NCBI GenBank assembly: GCA_900555075.1
Contig: USJO01000004.1
Coordinates: 1-50,499, forward strand
From: an uncultured Clostridium sp.
GTDB taxonomy: Bacteria; Bacillota; Clostridia; TANB77; CAG-508
Reading direction: 5' to 3'
Length of the DNA: 50,499 bases
A program made the translations under genes and the position numbers. Under the pieces are notes generated by a model. It did no database searches, was not told the DNA's origin, and saw only the letters and a list, made by a program, of their open reading frames with translations. This document shows, piece by piece, positions 7,749 to 16,262 of the stretch (the stretch's first letter is position 1; the number at the start of each line of letters is the position of its first letter).

Positions 7749-8879
7749 TTAATCTTTAGTTTCATATCCATATTTTTTATAGAACTCATTTTTAAAATTT
7801 AATAAATTATCGTTTTCTATTTCTTGCCTTACTCTTTCCATTAGTCTTACCAAAAAACGTAAGTTATGTATTGATAGTAATCTAACACCTAAAATCTCAT
7901 TAGTTTTTACTAAGTGTCTTATATATGCTCTTGTATAATTTTTACATGTATAGCAGTCGCATTCTTCATCTAGTCTTCCCCAATCTCTTTCATATGTAGC
8001 ATTTCTTATAACTACTTTTCCATAAGAAGTAAGCGCTGTTCCATTCCTTGCAATTCGTGTTGGCAATACACAATCGCACATATCTATTCCAGAAATAGCA
8101 GCTTCTATCAAATAGTCTGGTGTTCCAACTCCCATTAGATATCTAGGCTTGTCCTGTGGCATAAGTGGTGTTGTATATCTTAATATTCTTAAAAAATCTT
8201 CCTTAGATTCCCCTACGCTTATTCCTCCAATGGCATATCCAGGAAAATTTAGTTCTATCAAATCTTTTGCAGATTTTTCTCTTAAATCTTCAAAAAAACC
8301 TCCTTGTATTATTCCAAAAAGTCCTTGTTTCTCAGCGTTTTTATGGGCTTCTTTACAGCGTTTAGCCCATCTGGTAGTTCTTTCCATTGATTGTTTTGTA
8401 TATTCATAGCTTGCATTTGGTTCTACGCATTCATCAAAAGACATTATTATATCTGCACCTAATGCCTCTTCTATTTCCATTACTTTTTCTGGAGAAAAGA
8501 AATGCTTACTACCATCTAAATGAGATTTAAATTCTACTCCATCCTCTGTAATTGTCCTTAAATTACTTAAACTAAATACTTGGAATCCTCCGCAATCAGT
8601 TAAGATTGGCATATCCCAATTCATAAATTTGTGCAAACCACCTGCTTCTTTTACTATTTCATGTCCTGGTCTTAAGTAAAGGTGGTATGTATTTGAAAGT
8701 ATTATTTGTGCTTTTACTTCTTCTTTTAATTCTTCTGGTGTCATTGATTTCACCGTGGCTTGAGTTCCCACTGGCATAAACACCGGAGTTTGTATGTCTC
8801 CATGAGGAGTATGAACTACTCCTCTTCTTGCTCCCGTCTGTTTGCATATATGTTTTAACTCATATGTAATTGCTTCCAT
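7749..8879 (-). CDS. tgt: tRNA-guanine transglycosylase (queuine)
   Basis: Tgt exchanges guanine-34 for a queuosine precursor in tRNAs with GUN anticodons. The 376-residue protein shows FMPVGTQATVKSM, TDCGGFQVFSL with the catalytic Asp, the nucleophile region DMCDCVLPTRIARNGTAL, and the zinc site CDCYTCKNYTRAYIRHL (three Cys and one His). Length and motif order are standard. It is directly upstream of the WG-repeat gene. The usual partners queA and yajC are not nearby. Confidence 0.97.
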   Translation of the reverse strand: MEAITYELKHICKQTGARRGVVHTPHGDIQTPVFMPVGTQATVKSMTPEELKEEVKAQIILSNTYHLYLRPGHEIVKEAGGLHKFMNWDMPILTDCGGFQVFSLSNLRTITEDGVEFKSHLDGSKHFFSPEKVMEIEEALGADIIMSFDECVEPNASYEYTKQSMERTTRWAKRCKEAHKNAEKQGLFGIIQGGFFEDLREKSAKDLIELNFPGYAIGGISVGESKEDFLRILRYTTPLMPQDKPRYLMGVGTPDYLIEAAISGIDMCDCVLPTRIARNGTALTSYGKVVIRNATYERDWGRLDEECDCYTCKNYTRAYIRHLVKTNEILGVRLLSIHNLRFLVRLMERVRQEIENDNLLNFKNEFYKKYGYETKD

Positions 8880-8911
8880 TTTGTATCCTTTCTATATGTA
8901 TTATGTTCTGG

Positions 8912-10831
8912 TTATGGTGTTGTTACTGGGATTTGTTCTGGTGTTGGTTCTGGTGTTGGTTCCGGTGTTGGTTCTGGTGTTGGTTCTGGTTCTGTTTCAA
9001 TTTTTGGTTTTGATATTGGCTGTGTAGCTGTTTCTGATTCTGTAGGGTCAGTTTCTGAGGTTGTATGTGCAGGTCCTCTTCTTATAATTTTGTTTAATGG
9101 CTTATATGTATCTTTTGATAGTAACTCTCTTGATACTTCTTGACCGTTTAATTTAACTATTCTATAAGTTTTACTACTACATCCCTTTAGTCCCCATTGT
9201 GATACTTTTTCTTTTCCTGGTGCTAGGCTTGAATCATCTTCATATACTACCTTGTACGATGTGTAATTTAAAACATTTGATACTATTTCAATTTCATATT
9301 CTACCGCTTCTTTTATTCCAAAAATTTTAATTTCTGCCAATCCTCCACCAGTTTTGGTTTTTATCATTATGGGATAGCTTCTAGAATTTTTAAATTTAAA
9401 ATCTAATGAACCATATACAACTGTTGCATCTTTGCCTGGTTCAACGTATGTTGCTTGAAACATATGATTATGTCTCTCAACAACTTCTAAGTTTGCATAT
9501 AATATTGCATCATACAATGTTGATGAAATTTGACATATTCCACCAGCAAGCATTGGTACAACTTTACCTGAAGCAAAACCATTTGCATATTGATATCCAT
9601 CCTCTACTGTTCTTTTTCCTAAAGCCTTATTATATGAGAAGGTTTCTCCAGGCATTACTACATATCCATCCAACTTAGACATTGCAATTTTTAAGTTGTT
9701 TGATCTTGCTCTATTTGATTCATCATACTTAGTTGAAAAAGAGCTTAATAAATCTGGAAATGCTTCACTACCTATTTGATTTGTTAGCACTTTTGGCTGT
9801 TTTATTATTAAATCTATGATATATTCTTCTTTATTCTCTTTTAGCATTTCTCGTGCTTTTTCTAAATCGAAGTCTATTCCATTTTTATGTGGTATAATTT
9901 CAAATGGGTCTTTTTTATAAGAAGCATCTTGTGGCTCTGTTTTTACTTCTGAATAAATTTTATCAATGTCAATTTCTGGGCATTCTTTATATTGGGTCTT
10001 TATTTCTATTGTCTCACTTGTTCCATTTTTTATTGCATCCATTATTACTTTTTTCATTTCTTCAACATTTACTGCTTCTCCTGCTGTGCCTCTTGTTATA
10101 ATTAGCTTATCCTCTTCAATGCAATATGTGTTATCTCTCATTCCTTTTGGTAAATTTGCATTAAGATTAATTAAACCAGTATTTAATAAAGTCTCATTAC
10201 ATTTAACTTCTAGCACAATATTATTTTTTCTAAACATTGTACTTAGTATTTCAAAATTGTTCTTAAATATATTGCCATTTCTTCCTATGTTATAAGCTTC
10301 TTCTACTGCTTTTTGTACATTATACTCTGTTTCAATTTCATCTGGAGTTATATTGTAAATTTCATCTCCTACTTTTATGTGTAGTGCTTTAGTTTTTTCA
10401 TATTCCAATTTTTCATTAAGCATTTTAGTTGCTTCTTCTTGGGTCATACCTTCAACAAGTATGTTTCTAATTGAAATACCTTTTAATATTTTGCTATTAT
10501 TAAAATTTATTATTGCAAATATCGTTGACATTATTAATAGAAGAATTGTAACTATTATTATTGAAATTATGATAATCTTCATTTTATTTTGTTTTTTTGC
10601 TTTGTGAAATTGGTACTGAGATTTATTATCTTTTTTAATTTTCTTTTCATAACTTTTTATTGGACTTTCGTCTGCATCTTCATTTGTTTCATTTTTTTCT
10701 AATACCTCTACTGCAGTTGCACTTTTTCCCCAATTTTCTTCTTTTTTCTGTTCATTATCATTATTTTTAGACATATTTTCTGGTTTTTCATTACTTTCTA
10801 AAACTTCTGCTTTTATTTTTCCTTCATCCAT
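8912..10831 (-). CDS. VanW family wall protein with PG-binding and G5-like parts
   Basis: A 639-residue envelope protein. Residues 1-82 are an acidic, Lys-rich cytoplasmic tail, and a single membrane segment lies at ~83-106 (MKIIIISIIIVTILLLIMS). Next comes a domain resembling PG_binding_4 (ISIRNILVEGMTQEEATKML), then the VanW domain (~380-500: YVVMPGETFSYNKALGKRT, GGICQISSTLYDAILYANLE). A G5-like stretch follows (~535-600). The end is a Pro-Glu spacer of TPEP repeats without a sorting signal. The domain set suggests peptidoglycan interaction outside the membrane. The enzymatic role of VanW domains is not established. It is not linked to any vancomycin resistance cluster here. Confidence 0.88.
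   Translation of the reverse strand: MDEGKIKAEVLESNEKPENMSKNNDNEQKKEENWGKSATAVEVLEKNETNEDADESPIKSYEKKIKKDNKSQYQFHKAKKQNKMKIIIISIIIVTILLLIMSTIFAIINFNNSKILKGISIRNILVEGMTQEEATKMLNEKLEYEKTKALHIKVGDEIYNITPDEIETEYNVQKAVEEAYNIGRNGNIFKNNFEILSTMFRKNNIVLEVKCNETLLNTGLINLNANLPKGMRDNTYCIEEDKLIITRGTAGEAVNVEEMKKVIMDAIKNGTSETIEIKTQYKECPEIDIDKIYSEVKTEPQDASYKKDPFEIIPHKNGIDFDLEKAREMLKENKEEYIIDLIIKQPKVLTNQIGSEAFPDLLSSFSTKYDESNRARSNNLKIAMSKLDGYVVMPGETFSYNKALGKRTVEDGYQYANGFASGKVVPMLAGGICQISSTLYDAILYANLEVVERHNHMFQATYVEPGKDATVVYGSLDFKFKNSRSYPIMIKTKTGGGLAEIKIFGIKEAVEYEIEIVSNVLNYTSYKVVYEDDSSLAPGKEKVSQWGLKGCSSKTYRIVKLNGQEVSRELLSKDTYKPLNKIIRRGPAHTTSETDPTESETATQPISKPKIETEPEPTPEPTPEPTPEPTPEQIPVTTP
8936..8993 (-). repeat. 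12-bp tandem repeat coding TPEP
   Basis: Four to five copies of a 12-base unit (GGTGTTGGTTCT on the plus strand, one copy with a single change) encode the Thr-Pro-Glu-Pro tail of the VanW protein. Copy number could vary by slippage, in whole codons only. Confidence 0.85.
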
Positions 10832-10953
10832 AAGTTATTCTCTCCTTAAATATTTTATCTCTTTCTGTTTAATATTATCATAAAATGTCTTTTTTTACAA
10901 TATAAATTACAGAAATTTAGCAAGTATATTTTACCTTAATATATTCATATATA

Positions 10954-11154
10954 TTATTGCTTGTTAAAAAATATTTCAAATATAGTTTTATTTAGTGATT
11001 TAGCTATTTTTTCCATTACTTCAATAGAAGGATGTGTCCTTGTTCCATTTTCTAAATGGCATAAATACCCAGCAGATATTCCACATTTTTCTGACAATTC
11101 CTCTAAAGTTAATTTTCTTTCTTTTCTTATGCTTTTTAATTTATTATAATACAT
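10954..11154 (-). CDS. Small XRE-family transcription regulator
   Basis: The 66-residue protein is a single Cro/CI-type helix-turn-helix: LKSIRKERKLTLEELSEKCG, then ISAGYLCHLENGTRTHPS, and the closing helix VMEKIAKSLNKTIFEIFF. There is no ligand or dimerisation domain. It is divergent from the second regulator at 11332, and the shared 177-base region holds both promoters. The start ATG has an AGGAGG ribosome binding site. It probably regulates itself or the divergent gene; the targets are unknown. Confidence 0.85.
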   Translation of the reverse strand: MYYNKLKSIRKERKLTLEELSEKCGISAGYLCHLENGTRTHPSIEVMEKIAKSLNKTIFEIFFNKQ

Positions 11155-11184
11155 TTGAATTTATCCTCCTTTGTCTAATTAACA

Positions 11185-11212
11185 ATTATAATACCATAAT
11201 ACAATTTGACAA
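11185..11212 (-). promoter_or_regulatory. Promoter of small XRE regulator
   Basis: On the minus strand TTGTCA (11207-11212) and TATAAT (11185-11190) are 16 bases apart. The spacer contains two ATTAT-type half-sites in imperfect opposition that might be an operator for one of the two regulators. Confidence 0.55.
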
Positions 11213-11268
11213 GTCAATACTTTTTATGATATTTTTTTATAAAATTTGATATTTTTTATATTTACTAC

Positions 11269-11297
11269 TAGACAATTTAAGATTTGTTTAGTATAAT
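11269..11297 (+). promoter_or_regulatory. Promoter of S24-like regulator
   Basis: TAGACA (11269-11274) and TATAAT (11292-11297) are separated by 17 bases and lie about 35 bases before the start codon at 11332. Confidence 0.6.
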
Positions 11298-11331
11298 AGT
11301 AAAAGATTAATTTTAGAAAGAGGTATTTATT

Positions 11332-11898
11332 ATGATAGGTGACATGATTGCAAAAGTAAGAAAAGAAAAAGGTATGACAAAAACTGAACTTGCCGAAATA
11401 ACTGGGATAAACATTGGTCATTTAACACACATTGAAAAAGGTGAAAGGAATCCGAGCCATAAAGCATTACGTAACATTTGTAAGGCTTTAGATGTTCCTT
11501 ATCAACAATTAATGTATACATATGATAAAGTATTAAATGAAGATCAAGAAAAATATGGTTTAGTTGGACATATTTCATATAATAAAGTCCTTGCAGTAGA
11601 TAATTTAAACTCATTTATCGATTGTCCTTCTTCTACTCCATCTGCATCACTTGCAATAAAAGTTCCAGACGATGCTATGAATAGCTCATTTAAAAAAGGA
11701 GATTATGTATTTATAGAATTTAACTCTCCTCTAGTTAACAAAGATATTGGATTGTTTAGTGTTAATAATGAAATTGTAATAAGAAAATTTTTCTTAAAAA
11801 GAGGAAAATATACTTTAAAGGCTGATAATAAATCTTTTAAAGACATTTCTATTACTAATGAAGATGATTTTTATATAATCGGAAAGGTATTATCATAA
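11332..11898 (+). CDS. XRE regulator with S24/LexA-like C-terminal domain
   Basis: Residues 4-60 are a helix-turn-helix (KVRKEKGMTKTELAEITG, INIGHLTHIEKGERNPS). Residues ~105-188 follow the S24 peptidase fold of LexA and phage repressors (IKVPDDAMNSSFKKGDYVFIE, ending DDFYIIGKVLS). In active members the nucleophile Ser sits in a D-S-M motif and a Lys in V-K-R. Here the aligned positions read DAM and VIR, so Ser is Ala and Lys probably Arg. The protein thus looks unable to cleave itself in the RecA-dependent way and may act as a permanent or ligand-controlled repressor. It is divergent from a small XRE gene. Confidence 0.82.
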   Translation: MIGDMIAKVRKEKGMTKTELAEITGINIGHLTHIEKGERNPSHKALRNICKALDVPYQQLMYTYDKVLNEDQEKYGLVGHISYNKVLAVDNLNSFIDCPSSTPSASLAIKVPDDAMNSSFKKGDYVFIEFNSPLVNKDIGLFSVNNEIVIRKFFLKRGKYTLKADNKSFKDISITNEDDFYIIGKVLS

Positions 11899-11907
11899 TT
11901 TCGAAAT

Positions 11908-11951
11908 AAGTGTTTTTTACAAATTTTTTGAAAATTTTGTAAAAAACACTT
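11908..11951 (+). terminator. Hairpin after regulator, overlapping next promoter
   Basis: A perfect 16-bp stem (11908-11923 with 11936-11951) begins ten bases after the regulator stop. It has no clear U run after it on the plus strand. Its right arm overlaps the -35 box of the following gene, so it may be an operator rather than, or as well as, a terminator. Confidence 0.45.
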
Positions 11952-11978
11952 GCATTATATATTTTTTAATAATATAAT
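11950..11978 (+). promoter_or_regulatory. Promoter of CBM-like gene
   Basis: TTGCAT (11950-11955) and TATAAT (11973-11978) are 17 bases apart and lie about 30 bases before the ATG at 12009. Confidence 0.65.
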
Positions 11979-12008
11979 ATTTTCAGCAAAAGAAAAAGAG
12001 GTAATAAG

Positions 12009-12473
12009 ATGGAACTATTGAAAAACATATTTTTTAATACAGATAAACTAGTACAAAATTCAACTGTTAAAATTTCATATACAGGAAAATTCTTTGAAGA
12101 TAATTCTGAAGAAGTGTTTATTCATTATGGTTTTGGAGAATTATGGGATAATTTGTCTGAAATTAAAATGGATAAAACTGAATTAGGCTTTCAAACAGAA
12201 ATAACTCTTTTAGAGAGTGATACTTTTAATTTCTGTTTTAGAAATGAGAAAAACGAATGGGATAATAATAACTCTCAAAATTATATTTTTGAATTAGAAT
12301 CTCCTTGTTTTGATTTAATTGTTAGTGATCATCCTTATGGATTAGATAGACCTAATAAATTAAGAAAAACTTATCTTTGGGGTAAAAAAATTAAAATTGC
12401 TGGATATAAAATTATTCGTTATTTTTCAAAACTTATTATTGGAAATTCAAAGAGAAAAGTAGAAGATAAGTAA
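12009..12473 (+). CDS. Protein with CBM25/53-like carbohydrate-binding domain
   Basis: The 154-residue protein has no signal peptide. Residues ~18-100 form an immunoglobulin-like pattern typical of starch-binding modules CBM25/53: VKISYTGKFFEDNSEEVFIH, YGFGELWDN, GFQTEITLLESDTFNFCFRN and EWDNNNSQNYIFEL. The aromatic residues match the usual ligand face. The C-terminal ~50 residues are basic and unfamiliar. Such stand-alone proteins in Clostridia are probably linked to storage glucan, as is the DUF4912/GH57 pair at 28745-31206. Binding to glycogen is inference. Confidence 0.7.
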   Translation: MELLKNIFFNTDKLVQNSTVKISYTGKFFEDNSEEVFIHYGFGELWDNLSEIKMDKTELGFQTEITLLESDTFNFCFRNEKNEWDNNNSQNYIFELESPCFDLIVSDHPYGLDRPNKLRKTYLWGKKIKIAGYKIIRYFSKLIIGNSKRKVEDK

Positions 12474-12487
12474 ATGATATATATTCA

Positions 12488-12516
12488 AAGCCCTTTTTAA
12501 GGGCTTCTTTTTTATT
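12488..12516 (+). terminator. Intrinsic terminator after CBM gene
   Basis: AAGCCCTT (12488-12495) pairs with AAGGGCTT (12499-12506), followed by CTTTTTTATT on the plus strand. Confidence 0.85.
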
Positions 12517-13237
12517 AAATTACATATCCGCCATTTATGCCTATTACTTGTCCGGTAGTAAACTCATCTTCTATTAGCCATTTGGCACATTTATATATAT
12601 CAATAGGTTCTCCTATTTTTCTAAGTGGTGTTTCATCTTTTATTTGATTTTTTATATGTTCATCTATTTTGCTATTCATTTCTGTATCAATTACACCTGG
12701 TGATATTGAGTTAACTCTAATATTTGATGGGCCTAGTTCTTTTGCTAAAGATTTTGTCATTGCATCAATTCCTGCTTTTGAAATTGCATATACTGTCTCG
12801 CAAGATGCTCCAACCTGTCCCCACATTGAAGATATATTTATAATTAAACCTTTCTTTTTATGAATCATACTTTGAAGTACTTCTTGTGATGCATAAAAAG
12901 CTGATTTTAAGTTTGTATCTATTATCTCGTTCCAATCTTCCTCTGTAACGTCTTGGAACATTTGCAATTTTGCAATACCCGCATTATTAATAAGTACATC
13001 AATGCTTCCCCATTTTTTTAAAGCAAATTCCACCATTGCTTTTACTTGTTCTTTTTTAGAAACATCTGCCTTAAATATTTCTATAATTATTCCGTCCTTC
13101 ATTAAGTCCTCTTGTATTTTTCTTGCTTGTTTCTCAGATTTATTATAGTTTAAGAGTACATTATATCCATCTCTTGCTAAATTTTCCACTAAACATTTTC
13201 CAATTCCTCTTGAACCACCTGTAACAATAACATTCAT
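12515..13237 (-). CDS. FabG-like SDR, possible EF-P 5-aminopentanone reductase
   Basis: A classical short-chain dehydrogenase of about 240 residues: NAD(P)-binding TGGSRGIGK near the N-terminus, NNAG near residue 85, and the catalytic Ser, Tyr and Lys in ISSMWG...YAISK. The segment ISSMWGQVGASCETVYAISK resembles B. subtilis YmfI, which reduces the 5-aminopentanone group on elongation factor P, more than it resembles FabG of fatty-acid synthesis. That specificity is inferred from memory of the YmfI sequence. No fatty-acid genes are nearby. The ATG at 13243 is only two bases from GAGG, so the ATG at 13237 is preferred. Confidence 0.85.
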   Translation of the reverse strand: MNVIVTGGSRGIGKCLVENLARDGYNVLLNYNKSEKQARKIQEDLMKDGIIIEIFKADVSKKEQVKAMVEFALKKWGSIDVLINNAGIAKLQMFQDVTEEDWNEIIDTNLKSAFYASQEVLQSMIHKKKGLIINISSMWGQVGASCETVYAISKAGIDAMTKSLAKELGPSNIRVNSISPGVIDTEMNSKIDEHIKNQIKDETPLRKIGEPIDIYKCAKWLIEDEFTTGQVIGINGGYVI

Positions 13238-13296
13238 ATTCATAGCCTCGCTTTCTTATGAGAATATATCACTATTCCTCACAAAAGTCAATACAA

Positions 13297-13650
13297 CTAT
13301 ACTATCTGCTTTATATGATTTATATAGTGTTTAGAGCCTCCCATATATATTTCTATAACATCAATTCTAACATTGGAATTTTCTAGTTTTTTTATGTATA
13401 AGTAATAACTAGCAGTTTTCAATATGTGCTTCAACTTCTTTTTTGTTACCGATTCTGATGGCAACCCAAATTCTATGTTTGTTCTTGACTTTATTTCTAC
13501 AAATACTATGTAATCCTTATCTAGAGCAACTATATCAATTTCTCCTTGTTTGCACATAAAGTTTCTTTCTAATATTTTGTATCCTTTATTTTTTAAATAG
13601 TCTAAAGCTAAGTTTTCTCCTTCTTTTCCTAAAATGTGTCTTTTGTACAT
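13297..13650 (-). CDS. YraN/UPF0102 family nuclease-like protein
   Basis: The 117-residue protein shows the endonuclease-like pattern of UPF0102: GKEGENLALDYLKNKGYKIL, the acidic core CKQGEIDIVALDKDYIVFVE and IKSRTNIEFG with the E-x-K motif. The family has a PD-(D/E)xK fold of unsettled function, possibly in DNA recombination. It lies three bases downstream of dprA, the order seen in many Firmicutes and Proteobacteria (comM-dprA-yraN), suggesting a shared DNA-handling role. Confidence 0.92.
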   Translation of the reverse strand: MYKRHILGKEGENLALDYLKNKGYKILERNFMCKQGEIDIVALDKDYIVFVEIKSRTNIEFGLPSESVTKKKLKHILKTASYYLYIKKLENSNVRIDVIEIYMGGSKHYINHIKQIV

Positions 13651-13653
13651 TTA

Positions 13654-14514
13654 TTACTCCTTTGCTTTAAAATAGTTTCCTGGCAAATTTTCTATATATC
13701 CTTCAAGTTCTAACATTGTAAGCTGTGTATTTATTTCTATTATATTTGTTTTTGTTTTTCTGCTTATTTCATCTGCATTTAAAACTTCATTTTTTAATAA
13801 CCTATATATTTTTTTATATTCTTTTGGAACTTCTTTTTCTATTGTTGTTTTTTTGATTTCTTTTCTTGTTTTGGTTTCGTAGTATTTTAAAATTTCTTCC
13901 GGACTTGTAACTAATATTGCACCATTTTTTATCAATCTGTTTGTTCCTATGCCTGATTTGTCTTCTATGATATGTGGAATACAAAATATTTTTCTTTTAA
14001 ACTTTTTTGCATAATCGGCTGTAATTCCTGTTCCGCTGTGTGCTTTAGCTTCTACAACAAACACTCCTAAGCTTAGTCCTGCAACTATTCTATTTCTATC
14101 TCTAAAACCTTGTGGAAATACGCCAACATCAGGTTCATATTCTGTAATAACTGTTCCTCCATTTTCTAATATCTTTTCGAATACTTTTTTATCTGGAAAA
14201 ATATGACTAAACCCTGAACCTAATACTGCTATTGTTTTTCCCCCAGCCTCTATTGCTCCTAAATGTGCCTGACTATCTATTCCTTTCGCCATTCCACTTA
14301 CTATTGTAATTCCATTTTCGGCTAATCCTTTTGCAAAAGTGTTTGCTATTTTCTCGCCATAAGGAGTAGAGCATCTTGAGCCAATTATTGATAAACTATC
14401 TGTATTTAAGGCCTTTTCATCACCTAACACATATAGCTTTTTAGGCGACTTTTCTATTTCTCTTAATTTTCTTGGATATAGTTCATTTTCCATATTTATT
14501 TCTTTGATTTTCAT
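13654..14514 (-). CDS. dprA: DNA-processing protein DprA
   Basis: DprA binds incoming single-stranded DNA and loads RecA in transformation. The Rossmann-like domain (~residues 40-220) has SLSIIGSRCSTPYGEKIA, TIVSGMAKGIDSQAHLGAIE, TIAVLGSG and the family block FPQGFRDRNRIVAGLSLGVF. A winged-helix-like C-terminal domain (ADEISRKTKTNIIEI, LTMLELEGYIENLPG) follows. The N-terminal SAM domain of longer homologues is absent (286 residues in total). It is four bases downstream of comM and three upstream of the yraN-like gene. The late competence machinery is not seen in this window. Confidence 0.96.
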   Translation of the reverse strand: MKIKEINMENELYPRKLREIEKSPKKLYVLGDEKALNTDSLSIIGSRCSTPYGEKIANTFAKGLAENGITIVSGMAKGIDSQAHLGAIEAGGKTIAVLGSGFSHIFPDKKVFEKILENGGTVITEYEPDVGVFPQGFRDRNRIVAGLSLGVFVVEAKAHSGTGITADYAKKFKRKIFCIPHIIEDKSGIGTNRLIKNGAILVTSPEEILKYYETKTRKEIKKTTIEKEVPKEYKKIYRLLKNEVLNADEISRKTKTNIIEINTQLTMLELEGYIENLPGNYFKAKE

Positions 14515-14518
14515 ACTA

Positions 14519-16058
14519 TCATCTACTCCAATATTTTCTATCTATTGACCTATATTGTATTGCCTCTGCAATGTGCTTTACTTCAATATTTTCAGACTCC
14601 TCAAGGTCTGCTATTGTTCTTGCAACTTTTAATATTCTTCCATAAGCTCTTGCACTTAGTTTTAATTTATTGAAAGCATCCTCTAATATTTTTTTTCCTT
14701 TTTCATTTAACTTGCAATGCTTATCTATTAGCTTAGGTGTTAATTCTGCATTTGATAAAATCTTGCTATCTTTGTATCTTTGTAGTTGTATGTTTCTTGC
14801 TTTATCAACTCTTTTTTTTATTTCTGCTGAAGTTTCTATTCTTTCATTTGAATCTAATTTTTGATATTTTACTGGATTTACTTCAATACATATATCAATT
14901 CTATCTAGCAAAGGTCCACTAATTTTTCCCATATATTTTGATATTGCCGTACTTGAACATGTGCAATCTTTTTCTTTTGAACCATAGTATCCGCATGGAC
15001 AAGGGTTCATGCTTGCAGCAAACATAAAATTTGCAGGGTATGTAAATGTGCCATTTACTCTTGATACAGTTATTTGCCTATCTTCCAAAGGTCCTCTTAA
15101 AACTTCTAATGTACTTTTATGAAATTCTGTAAGTTCATCTAAAAATAATACTCCATAATGTGCTAGGCTAATTTCTCCGAGGTTTAGGAATTCTTCCTCC
15201 TCCAACTAACGAAACTCCGGAAACAGTATGATGTGGTGCTCTAAATGGTCTTGTTGTAATGAGTGGAACATCTTGTTTTAAAGTTCCTGCTACACTATGT
15301 ATTTTAGTTATTTCTAGTGCTTCATCAAAGCTTAAATCTGGCAATATGCTAGGTAGTCTTCTTGCAAGCATTGTTTTTCCGGGAACCGGGACTACCGAAC
15401 AAGTAACAGGTTGTGCGCACCAGCAGCAGCCACTTCCAAAGCTCTTTTTATTTTTTCTTGCCCTTTTACTTCTGAAAAGTCAAAATTGTACTTTTGGTTT
15501 ATTTTAAAAAACTCCTCAATTTCTAATTTTATTGGCTCAATTTCTTCTTCTCCGTTTAAAAACTGAATAACTTGGCATAGATTTTTAGCTGGCAAAATCT
15601 TCATTCCTGTCACAATTCCTGCTTCTTTTGCATTTTCTGCTGGTACTAATATTTGTTTTATTCCAAGCCTTTTAGCTTCTATACACATTGGAAGTATGCC
15701 ATTTACTTTGCTTATTTTTCCATCAAGAGATAATTCTCCAATAAAAGCAATGTTATCTAAGCTTGTTCTATGAATTACCTCCATTGATGTAAGTATTCCT
15801 ATCGCTATTGGCAAGTCATAACTTGAACCTTCTTTTTTTGTGTCAGCTGGTGCTAAATTTACAATAATTTTTTTACTTTGAAACTCAACTCCTGAATTTT
15901 TTATTGCTGTTTTAACTCTTTCTTTTGCCTCTTTAACACTGGTATCAGGCAATCCGAACCACCTCCAATGAAGGAAGTCCACTTGAGACATCAACTTGTA
16001 CATCAACTAGATATCCATCTAGCCCACGTAAAGCCATACTTTTAACTATTGATAACAT
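14519..16058 (-). CDS. comM: ComM-like Mg-chelatase/AAA+ protein with four +1 shifts
   Basis: ComM-family AAA+ helicases help integrate DNA during transformation. No single frame covers the gene. From the ATG at 16058 (AGGAGG before it) the protein starts MLSIVKSMALRGLDGYLVDV and reaches VEV-type sequence EVV at residue 34. There CGG (15954-15956) must be skipped to GGA to give GLPDTSVKEAK. A second CGG (15395-15397) and a third (15379-15381) both fall in the Walker A motif, restored as GSPGSGKT (residues 221-228). A fourth (15177-15179) is restored in GGRIPKPGEISLAHYG, followed by LFLDELTEF. The C-terminal Mg-chelatase domain is normal. The corrected product of 511 residues matches the family. 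Confidence 0.93.
15177..15179 (-). other. In-frame CGG, comM shift site 4
   Basis: Context CCT CGG AGA. The shift to GGA restores KPGEISLAH (Gly293); without it a TAG follows two codons after CGG. Confidence 0.87.
15379..15381 (-). other. In-frame CGG, comM shift site 3 (Walker A)
   Basis: Context TCC CGG AAA, in frame only after the shift at 15395-15397 has occurred. The shift to GGA gives the Gly directly before the catalytic Lys of GSGKT. Confidence 0.87.
15395..15397 (-). other. In-frame CGG, comM shift site 2 (Walker A)
   Basis: Context GTT CGG TAG. The shift to GGT restores LLLVGSPG (Gly221). Without it the next codon is a stop. Confidence 0.87.
15954..15956 (-). other. In-frame CGG, comM shift site 1
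   Basis: Context GTT CGG ATT. The shift to GGA restores VVGLPDTSVKEAK (Gly35). Without it TGA follows two codons later. Confidence 0.87.
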
Positions 16059-16262
16059 TTTGCTCCTCCTAAGGTATTTTTAATTTTTGAAACTTTTAGA
16101 CGAATCGTCTTGATTTAAAATTTAATTGATACAAATTATAATATATATACCACATTTTTTTTTTATTTGCAAGAAAAATATTTCGACATTTTTCGACAAA
16201 AGTGTACTAAGACCCATTCTCATGTTTTTTTAAGTGTTAAAAAAAAGAGCATTTCAATGCTC

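Noticed and set aside
8936..8993. CRISPR-like repeat
   Set aside because: The 12-base units are directly adjacent, have no spacers and encode Thr-Pro-Glu-Pro in frame.
8912..10831. Vancomycin resistance function for the VanW protein
   Set aside because: VanW domains are common in wall proteins. No vanA/vanH/vanX-type genes are nearby, so resistance is not supported.
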